A DNA stretch of 64,000 bases from Pelobates cultripes (Eukaryota; Chordata; Amphibia; Anura; Pelobatidae): contig OW240917.1 of NCBI GenBank assembly GCA_933207985.1, forward strand, positions 121,970,149-122,034,148, in the 5' to 3' direction. Below are positions 10,601 through 23,512 of the stretch, one piece after another; positions within the stretch are counted from its first letter, which is position 1, and every line of letters starts with the position of its first letter. The position numbers and the translations under genes were made by a program. The notes under the pieces are model-generated. The model was not told the DNA's origin. It saw only the letters and a program-made list of their open reading frames with translations, and did no database searches.

Positions 10601-12689
10601 ATCTTCTTGGTCGAAATTCCATTTTAATTGTATAAATGTGATTAGTAAGTCACCTGAAATATCTCAGATCAACCCTGACCCTTGCCACACTGCTAAAAAT
10701 TAAAGTGTCCCTCTTTGTCCATCTGGAATGCTGGAAGATACATACAAGTAAGAGTAGAACCGATTTTTGCATCATAGTAAGTAATGCAACAGCATTTGAA
10801 TATCATATAAACCTAAAATATGAATCCGTGTCTCTTATAGAAGGAGGAAATAATGCTATTGGAAGAGGATCAGTAACTCTAGTCAGGCCAATGACACTGT
10901 TAAATGTAGGAAAACATGGCGCCATATTTTTCATTTGGCTCATGAAACACATGAACACGAAACTGCATCAGGTCTAAACAGAATTCTAAACTCCCTTTCA
11001 CAGCTTGGAAACAGCGTGAAAATGATTCATATTGCAGTAGCAGCACTAGAGGAAGGGATTAGATTGGCCTGGCAATCCTTATTATCAAAATCTGTATTCA
11101 TGATAAGAATTTTTTCTTCTTCGTCTCACTGAAATATTAGCTGTAAAGCCATTAAATTATTTTATTGGTCTATTTTTGTAAGTGTCACAACCAATAGACC
11201 AAAATATTATAAAATGGAATATTTAGTTTCGGTGTTTTGTTCCTTCTAAAAGGATTTATACTTGTTGCAGTGATTTAAAGCTCTAAAGGTGGTGTTTCAC
11301 CTATTCTGCTGAATAGAATACTTTTGAACTGAAATACAGCATTAGTGATACACCACATAAGGTAAATAATCCATCCAAGAGGTACAGACGGGAGTTTGTG
11401 TAGCATACAAGTTAGAAAATCTGAGTTACCAGGTAAAAAAAAAAACAATCAGTGTGGGAGGTGTAGAGTGGAATATAAAATGTTATCTTTGCAGGGATGT
11501 CATGTTAGAAGTCTGGCCTGATAACTAAATATCCCATAAACATATAGTCCAGAAGAATTCACTTGAGTTGTCTAGATGGAAATTAGATCAAGCAACATAG
11601 GAGATCAATCTGAGTTTAGTGATCACAGATAATCAAAGAGGTTATGAAACGGATGAGTTCAATCCAATCGTTGTTGTGTCCGAAGGCACAGGAACTTATA
11701 GTTAGAACAGAGCATCAAGTTGAGAGAACAAGTTAACACAATAACAATTGCAATGTGGCTGAGATGTCTAGCTTTTAAATAGCAAGATGTTAAGCATTAT
11801 AACATTATTGTTCCAAAACCCCATTCAATATGTTTAACCTTTTATCTATCACAAACATGTAACAATTCTAACATGCTGCCATTCCTATTATTTTTCATTA
11901 ACCAAAGCATGAACAAAACACATTTTCCCATGTGTGTTTTTCTTAATAAGTTGTAAGCTATTTATAGACTTGTATAATTTCTTTCAGAATGAACCAAATT
12001 TTGTCTGCGATTTGGCCAACTGAGCAATTCGAAAAAGCACCCAAATTTCCGAATCGCCACATCACAAAATGAAAATGAATGGGTTTGTGATGAAAATGAA
12101 AATAAAAGGATCGATTTGTTTTGGATCCATTACTTTTGATAAGGGTAGCAAGTTAGGGAGTTACTTACCAAAAATGTTATTTTGTTCTTTCAACTGTTTA
12201 GTAGATATCCTCCTAATTTGGTATCCTTAAAGGAACACAAGTCAGCATGACTCCATAACATGGGGGCATATGGCCTATATCCTTCAGAGTTTAGTATGGT
12301 GAGGGTAAATATACCTTGAAGAGAATGGAAATATCTCTTCCTCTTTCCCACTGTTATAGGATGGGAGTTTTATGGTGGACTAAAGAGTCTTTGAGCACCA
12401 CTGATCAATTATTTAAGGATCTGGAATAAATACCCAGAGGTCACCTGTTTCCCTGATCCCAAGAGGTAAACCCCGCAAAAATATATTGCTGTGTATTGAA
12501 TGGCACAATCTCTTCATCAACTAATCATTCAATATCATTCCCTTTCCATTGCATAACTATCCTTTCCCCAGCGTAATTAGAAGTGGCTGCCCATATCTAA
12601 ACTCCCCTCTTGTAAAAATAAAAAAGGTCTGACAAAACTAAAATACAGCCCGTTGATATCTTCATGCTCAATTAAAAAGAACATCAACT
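7629..12689. other. Gene-free interval, about 5 kb
   Basis: No gene recognised. A partial GGGTTATTCAC-family end lies at 7805-7848 and a MITE end with GTCATGGTGCTTGGAGT near 8485-8505. Two related words, GTGTCCCTATTT (10407) and GTGTCCCTCTTTGTCCATCT (10705), suggest a decayed MITE at about 10400-10745. The short open frames here have biased, repeat-like composition or no recognisable domain. Confidence 0.5.
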
Positions 12690-12835
12690 ACTTCCTAAGC
12701 AGGAGCTTCCTTTAACTCTCCTGAGAAAAGTCCTGCAATAAAGGGCTTATTGGCGGAGAGTGTCAGCTGATTGCTCTCAGCCAATGATGTAAGTCCTGCA
12801 AGCACTAATGGTTATAGTGCTTGGAATAATAATTA
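12690..12835. repeat. Dispersed repeat related to 2485-2790
   Basis: It shares CTCTCAGCCAATGA, AGTCCTGCA and a GGTTATAGTGCTTGG end with the blocks near 2.6 and 16.6 kb. Probably a MITE fragment. Non-coding. Confidence 0.5.
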
Positions 12836-14672
12836 AATTTTAGTTGCCTAACATGAGTACTAGGTATATATTTTGTCCAGGAATAAGCATCTTTAATCTA
12901 TAAATTATTTCAATAGAATTCAGCATTACAAGTGTTTTTATGTACCTTTGGTTGATTTTTCTTACTTTTGTGTCAGAGTTATTTTTTGGGAGCAAATCTA
13001 TCTCTTATGTGTAATTCAAACATCCTTAGTTTTAATGCATATTCACAGCAGTAAAGGAATCCATGTAATTAATGTCATAGCAAAGCATCTGGGAATAGGA
13101 AACTCATAAATATCTTACATTTATATTTTGCTCTAATGTGATTACACAGCAGGGGGTTAAGACAGAGGGCTAAGTAATGAAACCTATATTACAAGTAGTA
13201 AAAGAGAGGTGGAAGATCATCGTTTGGAGAGTAATGGCCAAGGAGGAGTTTAATGATACACACAAGCTCTGGCTTTACCAAAACATCCTTTGTGTTTCAT
13301 TCCAAATGCGTATGGTTTTGCTTTTTTTTTTTTTTTTCAACAGAAAAAAGGGCTTTTCTGGAGATGCTTATAGTAACATAATGTGCTTTTCACATCCTCC
13401 TGCCTCAGGCACAGTCCAGAAAGATATATGCATTATAAACCCAATACTCTCTGGCTTGTTCCAGAAGTCCCCAGACACACAGGGATCAGTTCCTACAGTG
13501 AGGGATGATAAAGGTAAGGAATTAATAGCACTGCCTCAAGGCAGCTTAAACAAAATATGGAGGCTTTTGCTTCTAAGTTTAACCATTTGTGTGCAATACA
13601 TTTTAACACAAGGGGATAAATGTTACTGTCCATACTGTTTCGTTTAGATAATGCTTTCCGAATCCTGTAACATGGGGGAAATAGCAGCCTATTTTCTCAC
13701 ATGATATGGGGCTTCCAAATGACTAAGACAAATTGTGTATCTAAAACATTTTTAGTCTTATTGATCATAGTTCACTACATTACTGTCTCAATGTTTTTGG
13801 ATTTGTATAGTCAACACAATGCCATATCCTATGATCATTTTCTCACTATATGTGTTTTTTTGCCCCAGGCTTAGGGTATGCTAAATTCTAACAAGGCATT
13901 GTAAAATGCCATTAAAGAAAAAGAGATTCTAGAACACGATGCATTTTCATTGAGACTCATTTCCCTGTATGTTTTGGACATGGCCCAACTTATTGTTGTT
14001 TAAGATTGTCCTCTCATTCAATAACTTGGATACTCTTTGAATGATTTTTAAAGATGCTTCATGGATCCTATATATGTTGCCCATGTGAGGGTGATGGAAT
14101 ACCATGCCAATATTCATATGGCTGTTTGGCAGTAGTGAATATTATTTATTTTATAAAAGTCTTCTCTCAGGTTGGAATATATCTAGTATGCAATCATGGG
14201 TGTTTATTTAAAGATAGATGAACTGAAGTTTTGTTTTTCAATAATACCGACCAGTTATCCATTGTAATATCTAATAAATTGGAGAAGCATGTATTATAGA
14301 GGACAAGGATAATACCCTGTCACGTTTGCAACCAATACAAAGGATATGGCTTTTTTCTTGTGCCTTTACATTTGCATCTCCATGGTTGTAACATCATAAT
14401 TTAAATCTCTTGTGTTTATTGTTCATAAATGTCCTTAGTCTTCACAGATTCATGATAAAAGTCCAATATGATAATTGACTTCCCAATTATATATATCGTG
14501 TTGAGGCTTTTGGATGACTGAAGGACAAAGAATGTGGGTGCTGATTTTTTTGCAGCCATTTTTGTCTGCCGGTATAAACATTGGGGCAAGGATCTATCAT
14601 TCAGATGTTATTCTAAAGAGTTTCTGAATCTTAAATTTGAGTGCTATCAAGGGGTTCATTATGTAAAACAGA

Positions 14673-14706
<34 letters not shown>

Positions 14707-16439
14707 CAGGGTTCAGAATTTTCACTCACTAAGAGTGGGTACGGCATTGCTTGCAATTGGAAAAACGGTTAAGATCTGGCTCGTAGCGTAGGATCTTTAT
14801 ATTTTAAGACCTGGATATATATATATATATATTTATTCTGTTTATCATTGCTACTACTTTTTGCATCTTTGCAGACATGTTGTCCTTCGTTTACTTAAGC
14901 AAAGGGCATCTTTATGTTTTAAACATGTAGACACAAAAATATATTGTCTGTAGAATGAGTATACTCTCCGTAAAATGTAATTAGAAAGCTATACAGAAAT
15001 GGGCATATTAAAATTCATTCCTTTGCTCTATAAGGTATATATAGGAGACCAGTGTTACCCAACGCACAATTTATTTTCACATGCTCTCTGTGACCTTGGG
15101 TAGCCTAAGAGTGGAAAAGCATTACTGAGCCCCAAGCGGTTTATCCAGGGTCAGAGGAGATGAGTGGTAATAAATCATTTATAGCACATACCTCATAAAT
15201 TCTACTTATTGAACATTTTTTCTTGCTTTCTTTTAGCTTATTTTCCTTGCAGACAAACAGGAATATGAATTCTACAACATTTCTATTACATAAAAGGAAG
15301 TTATTGCTAAAACAAATAATAATCTTTACCATAGATACTAAACAGATGCTACCTACCATGCAAAGGTTTTATATTGTAGATGCAAAATAATTATATGCAG
15401 TTGGGTAGTGCTCATATTATTAATATTTTAGATGAATATTATTTATTTTACATACATATCTAAGAATTGATTGAGTTCAAGGAGTAGGGAAGGCCGTTAA
15501 ATAACCTCATCTTTAGGTTGGCCATGACTGGCCTTTGACCCCAAAGTAATTACCAGGTTTCAATGTGCCTTATTGCTGCTTGGCACAACTTTTCCTTGCA
15601 GGACGGTAATGTTGCTTGGAACAACATTTCCTGTCAGGATAGTAAATGCCATTAATCACATTTTTATGTGCGGATGAATATGTGACAGGTTCACACCTTC
15701 TTTTCTTTGTCTTTTCTCCTCTTTTTTTGTCCTTCCTTCCTTTTCAGTTTTGATCAGCTGACTTTTATTGCTGCAAGATGACTTTGTATTAGTGATACAA
15801 ACAGACAATTATGCAACATATTCTGAGATTGATGCTTTTTATTACATACATAGTGAATGCCTACTGTTAAAACTGTGAAAATAAAGATGAAAAAAAAGGA
15901 CAGGAATTCCATGATATTACATTCATGCACATTCCCTATTTTTTTAGTGTATGGAGATATGGTAATATTTACATTGCAAGCCTAAACACACCTCTAGTGC
16001 AAACAGGAGAATGGAAATAGGAGAACATTGTTGTTAGGGTTCAAGCATCTTATTTTATATATTTAATGTCTCACTCAGTTCCTGCCTTGCTGATAGGAGG
16101 TCTGTGGGACTCCTAAAATAGAGATCTAACCTCTTTTGCACGTTGGGTGAGAGCACAAGGAAATATTGAACAGGTCGTTCATGCATGACGGTAGGTTTGT
16201 GAAAAATTCAAATTGATTGAATAGTCCTAATCCCAATGAATGAGAAAGGGAAATGTGGTCATAGATAAACTGCTCATCGGCACATCTGCTCAGTATTTAA
16301 CTTAACCAGCACACCTCTATCAATGGAATAGACAAAAGGACTTCCCCTTACGTATCTGGCTAAACAATTTGTCTGTGATTTTCTTCTAAAAGTGAGTCAT
16401 TGGCCTGCTGTTATAAATTGGGACTAATTGGTTTGTTCT
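12836..16439. other. Gene-free interval with TA microsatellites
   Basis: No gene recognised. TA-rich microsatellites lie at 14673-14706 and 14815-14832, and a T run at 13321-13337. An open frame of 156 codons at 13177-13647 contains a poly-Phe run from that T run and no domain I know, so I do not call it. Confidence 0.5.
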
Positions 16440-16680
16440 TAAAGGAATGCTCCAAGCCCCATATCCCCCTATAGCCTGCCTGAAAACTTTCTGGGGTCCT
16501 CAGGATGCCCCCATTGCATCCTCTATAGTTGGAAGATCTTGCAAGGACCTTCTGTATCCTCCACAGAACGAAGGCCTGCTGAGCACTCTCAGGCAATCAG
16601 TCCCTTGCTGCACCTGTGGGATTAGCTCAGTGCAGGAGCTCATGGGGGCAGAGGAAGGTACTCCAGGTAAATTGTGAAAC
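16440..16680. repeat. GC-richer dispersed repeat
   Basis: GC content rises sharply against the flanks. The words GAGCACTCTCAGGCAATCAG and ATTAGCTCAGTGCAGGAGCT link it to the 2.6 and 12.7 kb repeats. Both strands are open for about 60-76 codons, which is a composition effect and not a gene. Confidence 0.5.
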
Positions 16681-16832
16681 TGTTCTTATTAGAGATTCAT
16701 GCATCTTCTTTATACCTTGACCATTGTCTTACCCTAACATTGTTCCAACTTTGTGAATAAAGATTGGAGACCTGCTGATTCCCACCATCCTAACACCTAG
16801 CATAGAGTTAAAAAGACAGTCGCAGCTTCAAT

Positions 16833-17293
16833 AAAGGAACGCTATAATGTTTGGAATGCAAAATGATTATTCCTAAAGATATAGTGTTTTAGTCACCATT
16901 TAAGTGACTGCTCTTCACCGTGTGGGTTAAATCTTAATTCCACAATAGTTAACTTACCTTGCATCCTATGCTGTGCTGCTTTGCCTGCAACTGGTCCCGC
17001 CTCGGTAGCTAAGATCATCGAGATGCATAATCTCAAACAATCCAATGCTTTCCCACAGGAAATTATTGGGAGTCTAGTGCACTAGTCAGATGGTCTCTCT
17101 GAGATCCACTATTTTATGGAAGTGCCTCTAGTGCCTGTCAGTATAACAGTCACTAGAGGTAGGTCAACCCTGCAAAGAACACATTGCCGTTTCTGCAGAA
17201 CGTTTTCAGTTGAGGGGTTAAACTGGGGATATATGGCAGCCAAACCACTTCATTGAGATGACATGGCCTGAGTGCTTGCAGTGTCCCTTTAAT
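16833..17293 (+). mobile_element. TTAAAGG-type MITE
   Basis: Starts TAAAGGAACGCTATAATG and ends GCAGTGTCCCTTTAATA, complementary at the termini (TTAAAGGRACRCT). Internal words (GCTAAGATCATC, AATGCTTTCC, CACTAGAGGT) recur inverted at about 22750-23150, so two copies of one family are present. Non-coding; related by its end to the TTAA MITEs at 57.7 and 59.0 kb. Confidence 0.6.
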
Positions 17294-18462
17294 ACGAAGT
17301 ATTTTCTCTGCAAAAAATATAGCCATTGTTTATACAGACCCCTTACAGTTTTCTTTTAAAATCACATTTATATTTGAAAACAATTTGCTAAATTTTTAAC
17401 ATCATAAAAGCACATCAGAACACTTGAGCCCCAATTTAAAACATTCTCCAAATAATTCAATACAGTTAGGAAAACATTTCATATAACTAATCTACAGAAG
17501 TCACCATTAATATATATATATAAATATATTTTTGTAGATAACTATTTCTAATAGTATTGAATCATTTGGAAAGCTTATTAAATCGTGGCCATAATTGGCA
17601 TATGTCAGTTAAGAGCTTAATAACTGACAGCAGTTTGAAAAGCATATACCTAACCTTTTTAGTGCATTTTTCCATGTATAAATAAATGCTTTATATTCAA
17701 GCAATATAAATGGAAGCAGTACAAGTGCATAACTATATTACTATTTAATTAGAAGGCATTAGACCTGAACATGGCTGACAATTATTGTAATTTGTTGCAT
17801 ATAATTACAAGTTCTGCTGGGCTGCAGAAATAGAATTAGAAGACATCTGTTAATTGTGACACCCTCGTACAGGTGAACCTGCAGACATTTAGTCATGATT
17901 TGACATTAAAAAGATACATACATGTTATCATTATTTCAGATGCTGGTAAAACAATTCCACACAACTACATCGAATAATCACTAAAATGTTAAAGATAATT
18001 TTTAGGTGGAATATACTTAGACAGTGTTTTTTTTCTTTTTCTCAAATGTTTTCTTATTAAATACATCATGTTAAACTGGTATTAGTCGATCCCATTTTTG
18101 TTTAGTAGTAGACCATGTAAGACATAGAATGCCTTAACTATGGGCTGGGGAAATTAGTTTAACCCAATGCTAAATAATGGAACAATCAAAACAAAAGATC
18201 AGAATACTATGAGTGTCATCAAAATGAATAGACTGGTCATGTACAAACTCATTTCTATCAAGCTTGTAAAGGAGAGAAAACAAAAAGTATGGTCAATTAA
18301 TTCCTACCGAAAAACTAACAATCTGTTACTTGGTGCTTATAACAAGTACGACTACTTTGACCACACAGAGGTCTTTTAAGGCTTGAAAAGAAAATGTTAT
18401 ATTTTCTGTTTTATTTGTATTTTTTTGCTTTTTTAATCTCGTATACATAAGACAGAAGCTTG

Positions 18463-18494
<32 letters not shown>

Positions 18495-19225
18495 ATGTAC
18501 TACTTACAAAGTAGGACATTTTCATCTTTTAAAAGTATTTGCACGACTAGACATCAATAAAATATAACAGTACTTGCTTCTTGAAGCAGTTAAAGTACAA
18601 CCCCTACTAAAAACTACCAGTCATGTCTTCAGAAAAAAATTAGACGGCTGTGTTCTAGAAAAAAAACAATAGCCTAGATTAGAAGTAAAGAAAAAAATGT
18701 GTTAAAATTAGTGGTGAGTTCTCCTCTTTTCTTAATTGCATCAATGCCACAAAGGTAGAAGTAAAAATGAAATGAGTGAAACAATGTTATAAGACAGCCA
18801 AGGATCTCATATTCTGTACAGATTTTTTTGGTATCCTGAAATTAAGAAGTCAAGATGCCAGATTTGATATGTTGTGTAGTTTTATGAATGCTCTTTCCTG
18901 TGATCCATAGGTCTATTCTAGATATGAGTTTATTTTTGGGTCTAGTGCTGGGAACTTATGATATGCTAACAAGAGATGAGATCCACCATGGCAGAACCAG
19001 CTTAGAACATGACCACCAAAAATGGAGGTAGGTACTTGTGTCTCCACATAATTGCCACTTGTGAGCAATTAATTATTATTTATGTATATAGTGCAGTTTA
19101 TGAAGGAGGGAAGGAGATATTACCTAAATAGGAATCTAAGATATATGTTTATCATGAAATTGAGGAGTTGGATTTCCAAATGTCCCTACAGTCTTTAAAA
19201 TTTGTTTTGTGTTCAAAATCAGTTA
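17294..19225. other. Gene-free interval
   Basis: No gene recognised. It includes a TATC tetranucleotide microsatellite at about 18463-18494 and a TA-rich patch at 17508-17530. Confidence 0.5.
18463..18494 (+). repeat. TATC tetranucleotide microsatellite
   Basis: About eight perfect TATC units in a row. Confidence 0.9.
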
Positions 19226-19601
19226 TCCCTCGATTCCACTGAGCGGAACGGTTTGGGTCAGTACAGTTTGGAAGGGTTAGAATGGTCCAGCCTTTTCAGG
19301 TGAGCGTTTCCACTGCAAGTCAGACCGCCAGGGGCCATGTGGGGTTTAGACCAAATGCCTAGCGTGTCATTTGTGGTGAGCATTGACGTTTTCCTGTCTG
19401 CCAATCAATGGATTGTATAGTGTGACGCTAGTAGCTATGCCCTAACTATACCGTATCATTTCCTATGGACCTTGATCTGAAGGGGGACCAGGAATGGTGC
19501 GGTTCGGTTTGGTTGTGCGGGGCACTTTCATAATGGAAACACTCAAAATAGTGTACTGTACCGAACCGACCCGAACCGTTCCTCTCAGTGGAAACGAGGC
19601 A
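19226..19601. mobile_element. Harbinger-like MITE, 376 bp, TTA target duplication
   Basis: Terminal inverted repeats of over 30 bp: the left end reads TCCCTCGATTCCACTGAGCG and the right end, reverse complemented, reads TGCCTCGTTTCCACTGAGAG, both continuing into GGAACGGTT.GGGTC. TTA flanks both sides (19223-19225 and 19602-19604). A 3 bp TTA/TAA duplication is typical of PIF/Harbinger elements. No transposase is present, so it is non-autonomous. The superfamily assignment rests on the TSD alone. Confidence 0.75.
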
Positions 19602-19604
19602 TTA

Positions 19605-21099
19605 GATACATAGGGGGAAATATTTAATTGGGGCCATTGGTTAATAGGTGGAAACAAAACCATAAAGTCAAAACTCATAATCAATGGGGGGAAAAAAAGA
19701 AAAATTTAATGAGTGATACATTGTTTTTAAATATATATGTTCTATATTACAGCAACCAACAAGAATCATGCTTGAAACAAAATCCTCCTCCCATTGGTGG
19801 GTTACAGTTCTGTCAATTGACCTGTTATACAGTAGATTTTATAACAGACATAGATAATAAATAAGATAAATAACTTACTGTCTGTATATATGAAAAGTGT
19901 TTGGTCAGACTATCAGACTCTATTTGATTCTGCAAAAACTGGATGATATTTTTCACATGGTCATCTACAATATCTAATCTTTTGTCTTTTGACTCTTTTG
20001 GGTTACTTTTGTCAACTGTAAAAATTATAGAGGCATTTATATTAAAAGTCATTTTGGTTTTCATTAGCTTTCATTTCTAAATAGCTAATTTGAATAAATT
20101 AATTCTTATCCCTCTGGGATATCTGTCACCTCTCTTGAAATGTCTAGCTTTATTACCGTTTTCAGAGAAATTGTAAAATAAAGTAGAAGCAAAAAAGTTG
20201 TTTTATAGTTTTATTTTGTAAAGTACAATGAAAATATCAAAAAGTTGTTCAAGATAACATCAGACAATGCTTTTAAAATAAAGTTTAGGTACTTAAAGAT
20301 AGTTCTCCAACTCCATATAATATATAAAGTAATTTTAAAGATGCTCATTACAGAAAAAAGCTCAAAGTTAAGAGTTTATGTTATATACAAATGTTTTTAG
20401 GAGTGACACTAAAGTGTGTTCAAAGAGCAATTTAAAACAATGCAGTTTGGATAAAGTCAAATGAACACTCCGGCACCTATACAACTTTAGTGTATTGGAT
20501 AGATTTTGGACTTAATACCCCTTCACTACCAAGAGGGCTACAAAAAAATCCTCAGAATCCAAGTATTTTGGATGTTATGGAAAGTAATTTTGAAATGTAT
20601 TTTGTTTTGTTTCAGAATGCATATATGGCATATTATTTAATATAATATTTTCAGATAAGAAAACAGTGTTGTAAATACGTAACATACATTTTCTTTTCAT
20701 CACATAATATATTATTCTCTCACCTGCACTAATTTCTCATTTGTTTATGTGAGAATCTCTGTCTCTCTGTCTCTCTCTCCCTCTATCTTTTTCTTTCTCT
20801 CTACATATATGGAATTTGTTGGTTCTATATAATAATTTGCTGGCTCTAAATTAGTTGCTTATATTTTAAACAGCCATAGAGCTCTGGTGCAAGTTACCTA
20901 ATGAAATTAATATCTGGAATGGTACGCATTTAAAAAAAAATATATATATATATTACTCAAATTACATTTTAGAGTAGAAATTAGAAATTTATTTAAGTTA
21001 TTTATAAGGCTTCATTGTTTTATAATGTAGTATTTTGGGGGTATATCGTTAAAGGGCAAATGCATTTAGAATGTGTTTAACATTTTCATGTATTCATGC
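19605..21099. other. Gene-free interval
   Basis: No gene. A TC-rich tract lies near 20757-20805 and a TA run at 20937-20954. About 20460-20500 carries AACACTCCGGCACC, another possible eroded MITE end. Confidence 0.5.
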
Positions 21100-21890
21100 A
21101 GTCTAATATGCTTTAGATATGTTCTCTCTGTAATGGCACAAGTTGAGCTAAAACCTGCTTGAGATCTGAGTGGGGACTCACCGAAGGGCAGGCTAATTGA
21201 GCTGTTGTCCGTTCTCACCTCTGTTTCTACTTATTTTTCTCTCCTTAAGTGTAAAGGGTAATCCAGACGTGGACCCCTTGCTCACGGTGCCTAGAGGGAT
21301 ATTGGCTATACCTCACTGATGATATCTTACAAGGTTGAAATGACCGTCTGGGGTTGCTGTATCTCTCGTGCAGAGGGAACTTGCTGGAATTTCGGATCTG
21401 GACTCTCCGTACGGATAGGACCAGTCTGATATGCTTCAGATATGAGATCTGAGTGGGGACCCAGTACATGCACAATAGGCAGAGGAGTATGCCAGGAGCA
21501 GATGGAGCTTTGGATCAAAATAGTTTCAGACTTGTCCTGCCATTATTCATGCTACTGCATAAATAATATTAGGCAGTCTCCAATGGACCCCAAATTTGCC
21601 AAATTGGATAGCCTGCTTACCTCTAGGTTGACAGGTGTGTGCATTGCCCCATTCCAAGCTCTCCTTGGCGGTGGCTGGCGAGATTATGTCATCTTCTGAA
21701 GCTGACCATGCATTGAGTCGTGGGAGGTTGAGAAGGATGAGTTTGATTGGAGGGGCCAGCCTCACACTGATCTTGGTTGGCTTTAGATGCAATAAGAAGG
21801 GCTCAGCTTTCCACCTGCCAGCCAATATTTGCATATACAGGGGAAAATTGAGTTCAGGGTGTCTAAAATACAGTAAGTAATAATCAAACC
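21100..21890. repeat. Unclassified repeat block with an internal direct duplication
   Basis: AGTCTAATATGCTTTAGATATG near 21100 and AGTCTGATATGCTTCAGATATG near 21423 are direct copies, and both are followed by GAGATCTGAGTGGGGAC (about 21163 and 21443). GC content is above the flanks through 21890. It may be a LINE or LTR fragment; no domain can be read. Opposed open frames of 60-95 codons are not convincing. Confidence 0.4.
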
Positions 21891-22705
21891 AAATAATTTA
21901 GCGAATCCGCAAAAACATTGGGTTTGTTTACTGCAGATGGTATCCACAGCACATCACTGGTGCTTGGTGACATATCATGTTATTGATTTTTGACCCTAAT
22001 GAAGGGATAATAGGGTAGCTTGAGCAGTGGTGATGAAATGTAGGTCTTATACAAGGTATCATTAACTGTGCAGGAATACCAAGTACCCAAGCAATTAAGG
22101 ATTTGTTTTATTTTCAAATACATAATAAATGAGGCTTTGTTTTCTGCTGGCGTTTCCTACATTTTATGCAATAACGTTGTTTTAGGTAATCAAATACATA
22201 GGCATCAAATATTGTTTATTCAATCACTTAATTACATCACACACTACACATCACAGTAAAATCTCAAAGGTTTAGCAATACAATTTATAATTCAGGATTC
22301 AAACTGAACAGAGACATCAAATATTCATTAAACAATAATCGTTATCAATGTCATATATTTTTTTTATTGGAAAAAAAAAATTGGAAATGTATTGCAGTCC
22401 TGTTTCGATTTTTTCAGTACAATACAGTTCAGCAAGCTTCAATTTTTCTTTCAAAACTTGTCAAAAATTATACATTTTGAGGTAGTTCAGAGGTAAATCA
22501 ATGAAGGATTTAACAGTCTCCAAAAATGTTAAAATCACATAAGTTCGGATTTGGAACCTATTCAAATCTATCCAAAACGTCCCTGCTGTATATCACAGGA
22601 ATTGCTCACGGACTAAATACTAAACAATTCCCAAATGGTCACCTAATAAATAAGCAAATAAAGAATGAAACAGAGGTCCCCAGGCCCCGATTCTTCTCTT
22701 ACTCT

Positions 22706-23254
22706 TGGGTTATTCACTAAAGTTAGAATTTAAAGTGAGTTTCAAAACTACAACTTAATGTAATAGTTCTGGTGTCCATAGCAGGTATTTGCAGGCGTTT
22801 TATTTTAGTAGCATCTCTAGTAGCAGTCTCTCAGTCAGTCACTAGAGGTGTTTTCTAGTCTACTAGTCCAGTGTGCAGAACCTACTTTCAGCTTCTCCAC
22901 ATTCTGCATGAAAACGCTGTGCAAGCGCAATATTCTTTAGGAAAGCATTGAATTGGCTAAGATCATCAAGACTGGCGATCCCAGCCATGGAGGCGGGTTA
23001 ACTGCGATGAAACTAGCGTGGGAGAAAAGGTGAGTAAATTAACCCTTTTGGGGCAATTGGAGAGGGGCCAGTCATCAAAACAGCCACCCCAGACCCAATG
23101 TTTGTATTCCTGAAACTATAGTTTTTTTTTTAAAGCCAGAGTAGCTGAATTAAAAACATAGCTGACTTAGAGAATTATTCCAGTTTGGATATTTTGACAT
23201 GAAATGTTAAATTCACTTGAATTTCACTTTGAATTCTCCCCTTAGTGAATTGCC
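22706..23254. mobile_element. GGGTTATTCAC-family MITE split by a TTAAAGG-type MITE
   Basis: The left end (GGGTTATTCACTAAAG at 22706) and right end (CTTAGTGAATTGCCC, ending 23254) belong to the family seen intact at 6423-6560, here 549 bp apart. Between them, about 22750-23140 matches the 16833-17293 element in reverse orientation (for example GCTAAGATCATC and CACTAGAGGT). The simplest reading is insertion of the second MITE into the first. Both are non-coding. Confidence 0.55.
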
Positions 23255-23512
23255 CTATTGATATTCTCTGTAGGTTTAGCTCTTGTTGCCTAAGCAGTCT
23301 CTCCCCCACACAACTAGTAGTATAATGAGCAAAATAATAATATTAGTCATATTGAATAGCCAAACTTAAAATCAAAAGAAGCTCAAAAGCTTTGTGAACA
23401 TAAAAACAAATTGTAAATAAAAAGACCTTGCGAACTTGATGTCTAGAGTCATGATACCTGCAGTTCCTGATCAATCGTAGCGCAGTCACGCTGTATTTCT
23501 TGGTATACATGA

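Noticed and set aside
13177..13647. 156-codon plus-strand frame
   Set aside because: Depends on a poly-T run giving poly-Phe; no similarity recognised.
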